This document shows positions 63,828-64,000 of a stretch of 64,000 nucleotides of DNA, piece after piece (within the stretch, counting starts at the first letter, position 1; each line of letters starts with the position of its first letter). Both the position numbers and the translations under genes were made by a program. This stretch comes from Haliotis asinina (taxonomy: Eukaryota > Mollusca > Gastropoda > Lepetellida > Haliotidae). The DNA lies in NCBI RefSeq assembly GCF_037392515.1, contig NC_090295.1, positions 26,328,501 through 26,392,500 on the forward strand, in the 5' to 3' direction. Below the pieces are notes generated by a model that did no database searches, was not told where the DNA came from, and was given only the letters and a program-made list of their open reading frames with translations.

Positions 63828-64000
63828 ATGTACATAACACTTCCAGGAATAACGAGCGGTGAGGCCGTTCAGCTGACGCACGCGATCGATAACACGTCAG
63901 GTCAACTCGAAGTCGCACTCTGCGATATCACCTACCTACCGCAATGGACTAACATCAACGCCAGCAACAATAAGCTGTTCGTCAGTGGAACTCGCAGCCA
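63828..64000 (+). CDS. Partial gene at right edge (possible minor capsid/penton protein)
   Basis: ATG 63828 opens a frame that runs off the window after 57 codons: MYITLPGITSGEAVQLTHAI, then NTSGQLEVALCDITYLPQW and TNINASNN. The pattern of a short beta-rich start followed by 'GQLEVALxxIxYLPQW' resembles the N-terminus of a conserved protein next to the capsid gene in other invertebrate elements, possibly a penton or minor capsid protein. The identity is a guess from a short piece. Confidence 0.5.
   Translation, partial: MYITLPGITSGEAVQLTHAIDNTSGQLEVALCDITYLPQWTNINASNNKLFVSGTRS

Larger units (their letters stand above)
52881..64000 (-). mobile_element. Polinton/Maverick (adintovirus-like) element, left part
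   Basis: A retroviral-type integrase, a protein-primed family B polymerase, a packaging ATPase and a double-jelly-roll capsid protein sit together with several small conserved genes. That set defines Polintons, large self-synthesising transposons equivalent to integrated DNA viruses. GC content and gene density rise sharply against the flanks. The left boundary is inferred from where the SWIM-type fragment stops. The right terminus, the maturation protease and part of a plus-strand gene lie beyond 64000, so inverted termini and a 6-bp target duplication cannot be checked. The polymerase frameshift suggests an inactive copy. Confidence 0.9.

Overview
The window is metazoan nuclear DNA, most likely from a mollusc and perhaps an abalone-type gastropod. 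The clues are spliced genes, dispersed SINE-like repeats with (ACTC)n tails and a dense mix of decayed transposons; the species is a guess. There are no prokaryotic operons.

Region 1 (1-52.9 kb) is host chromosome. I find one host gene: a four-exon MICOS subunit gene (mic10, + strand, exons at 5149-5230, 17520-17567, 31084-31193 and 32226-32249). Its 87 codons are spread over 27 kb because introns 1 and 2 are full of transposons. A further exon-like segment at 38582-38647 resembles mic10 exon 2 and has the same splice phase. Around these exons lie three Tc1/mariner-type transposase pseudogenes (one inside an element with long terminal inverted repeats and TA flanks), a deleted Harbinger element, an RNase H-bearing LINE, DIRS-like remnants, a broken hAT transposase gene, a TTAA-flanked family that is both nested and host to nesting, several SINE families, a dimeric 342-bp satellite, tandem repeats and microsatellites. 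At 51.6-52.9 kb an LTR with a tRNA-Pro-like primer site and a second, inverted LTR sit in a decayed SAP/SWIM-type coding fragment.

Region 2 (about 52.9 kb to the right edge) is most of a Polinton/Maverick (adintovirus-like) element. On the minus strand, from right to left, come a conserved 389-aa protein, a double-jelly-roll major capsid protein, a packaging ATPase, four small proteins (two clearly membrane-associated), a possible 50-aa metal-binding protein, a protein-primed family B DNA polymerase split by a frameshift, and a retroviral-type integrase. A 389-aa coiled-coil/membrane protein and a right-edge partial gene are on the plus strand. Capsid, ATPase, polymerase and integrase together define a virus-like transposon that could replicate and package itself when intact. 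The maturation protease and the right terminus are not in the window.

The most unusual signal is a GGGGGTACCCCC palindrome found seven times in about 4 kb of this element, inside coding sequence of five different genes and read in all three phases. It looks like a DNA-level repeat spreading through viral-type genes.
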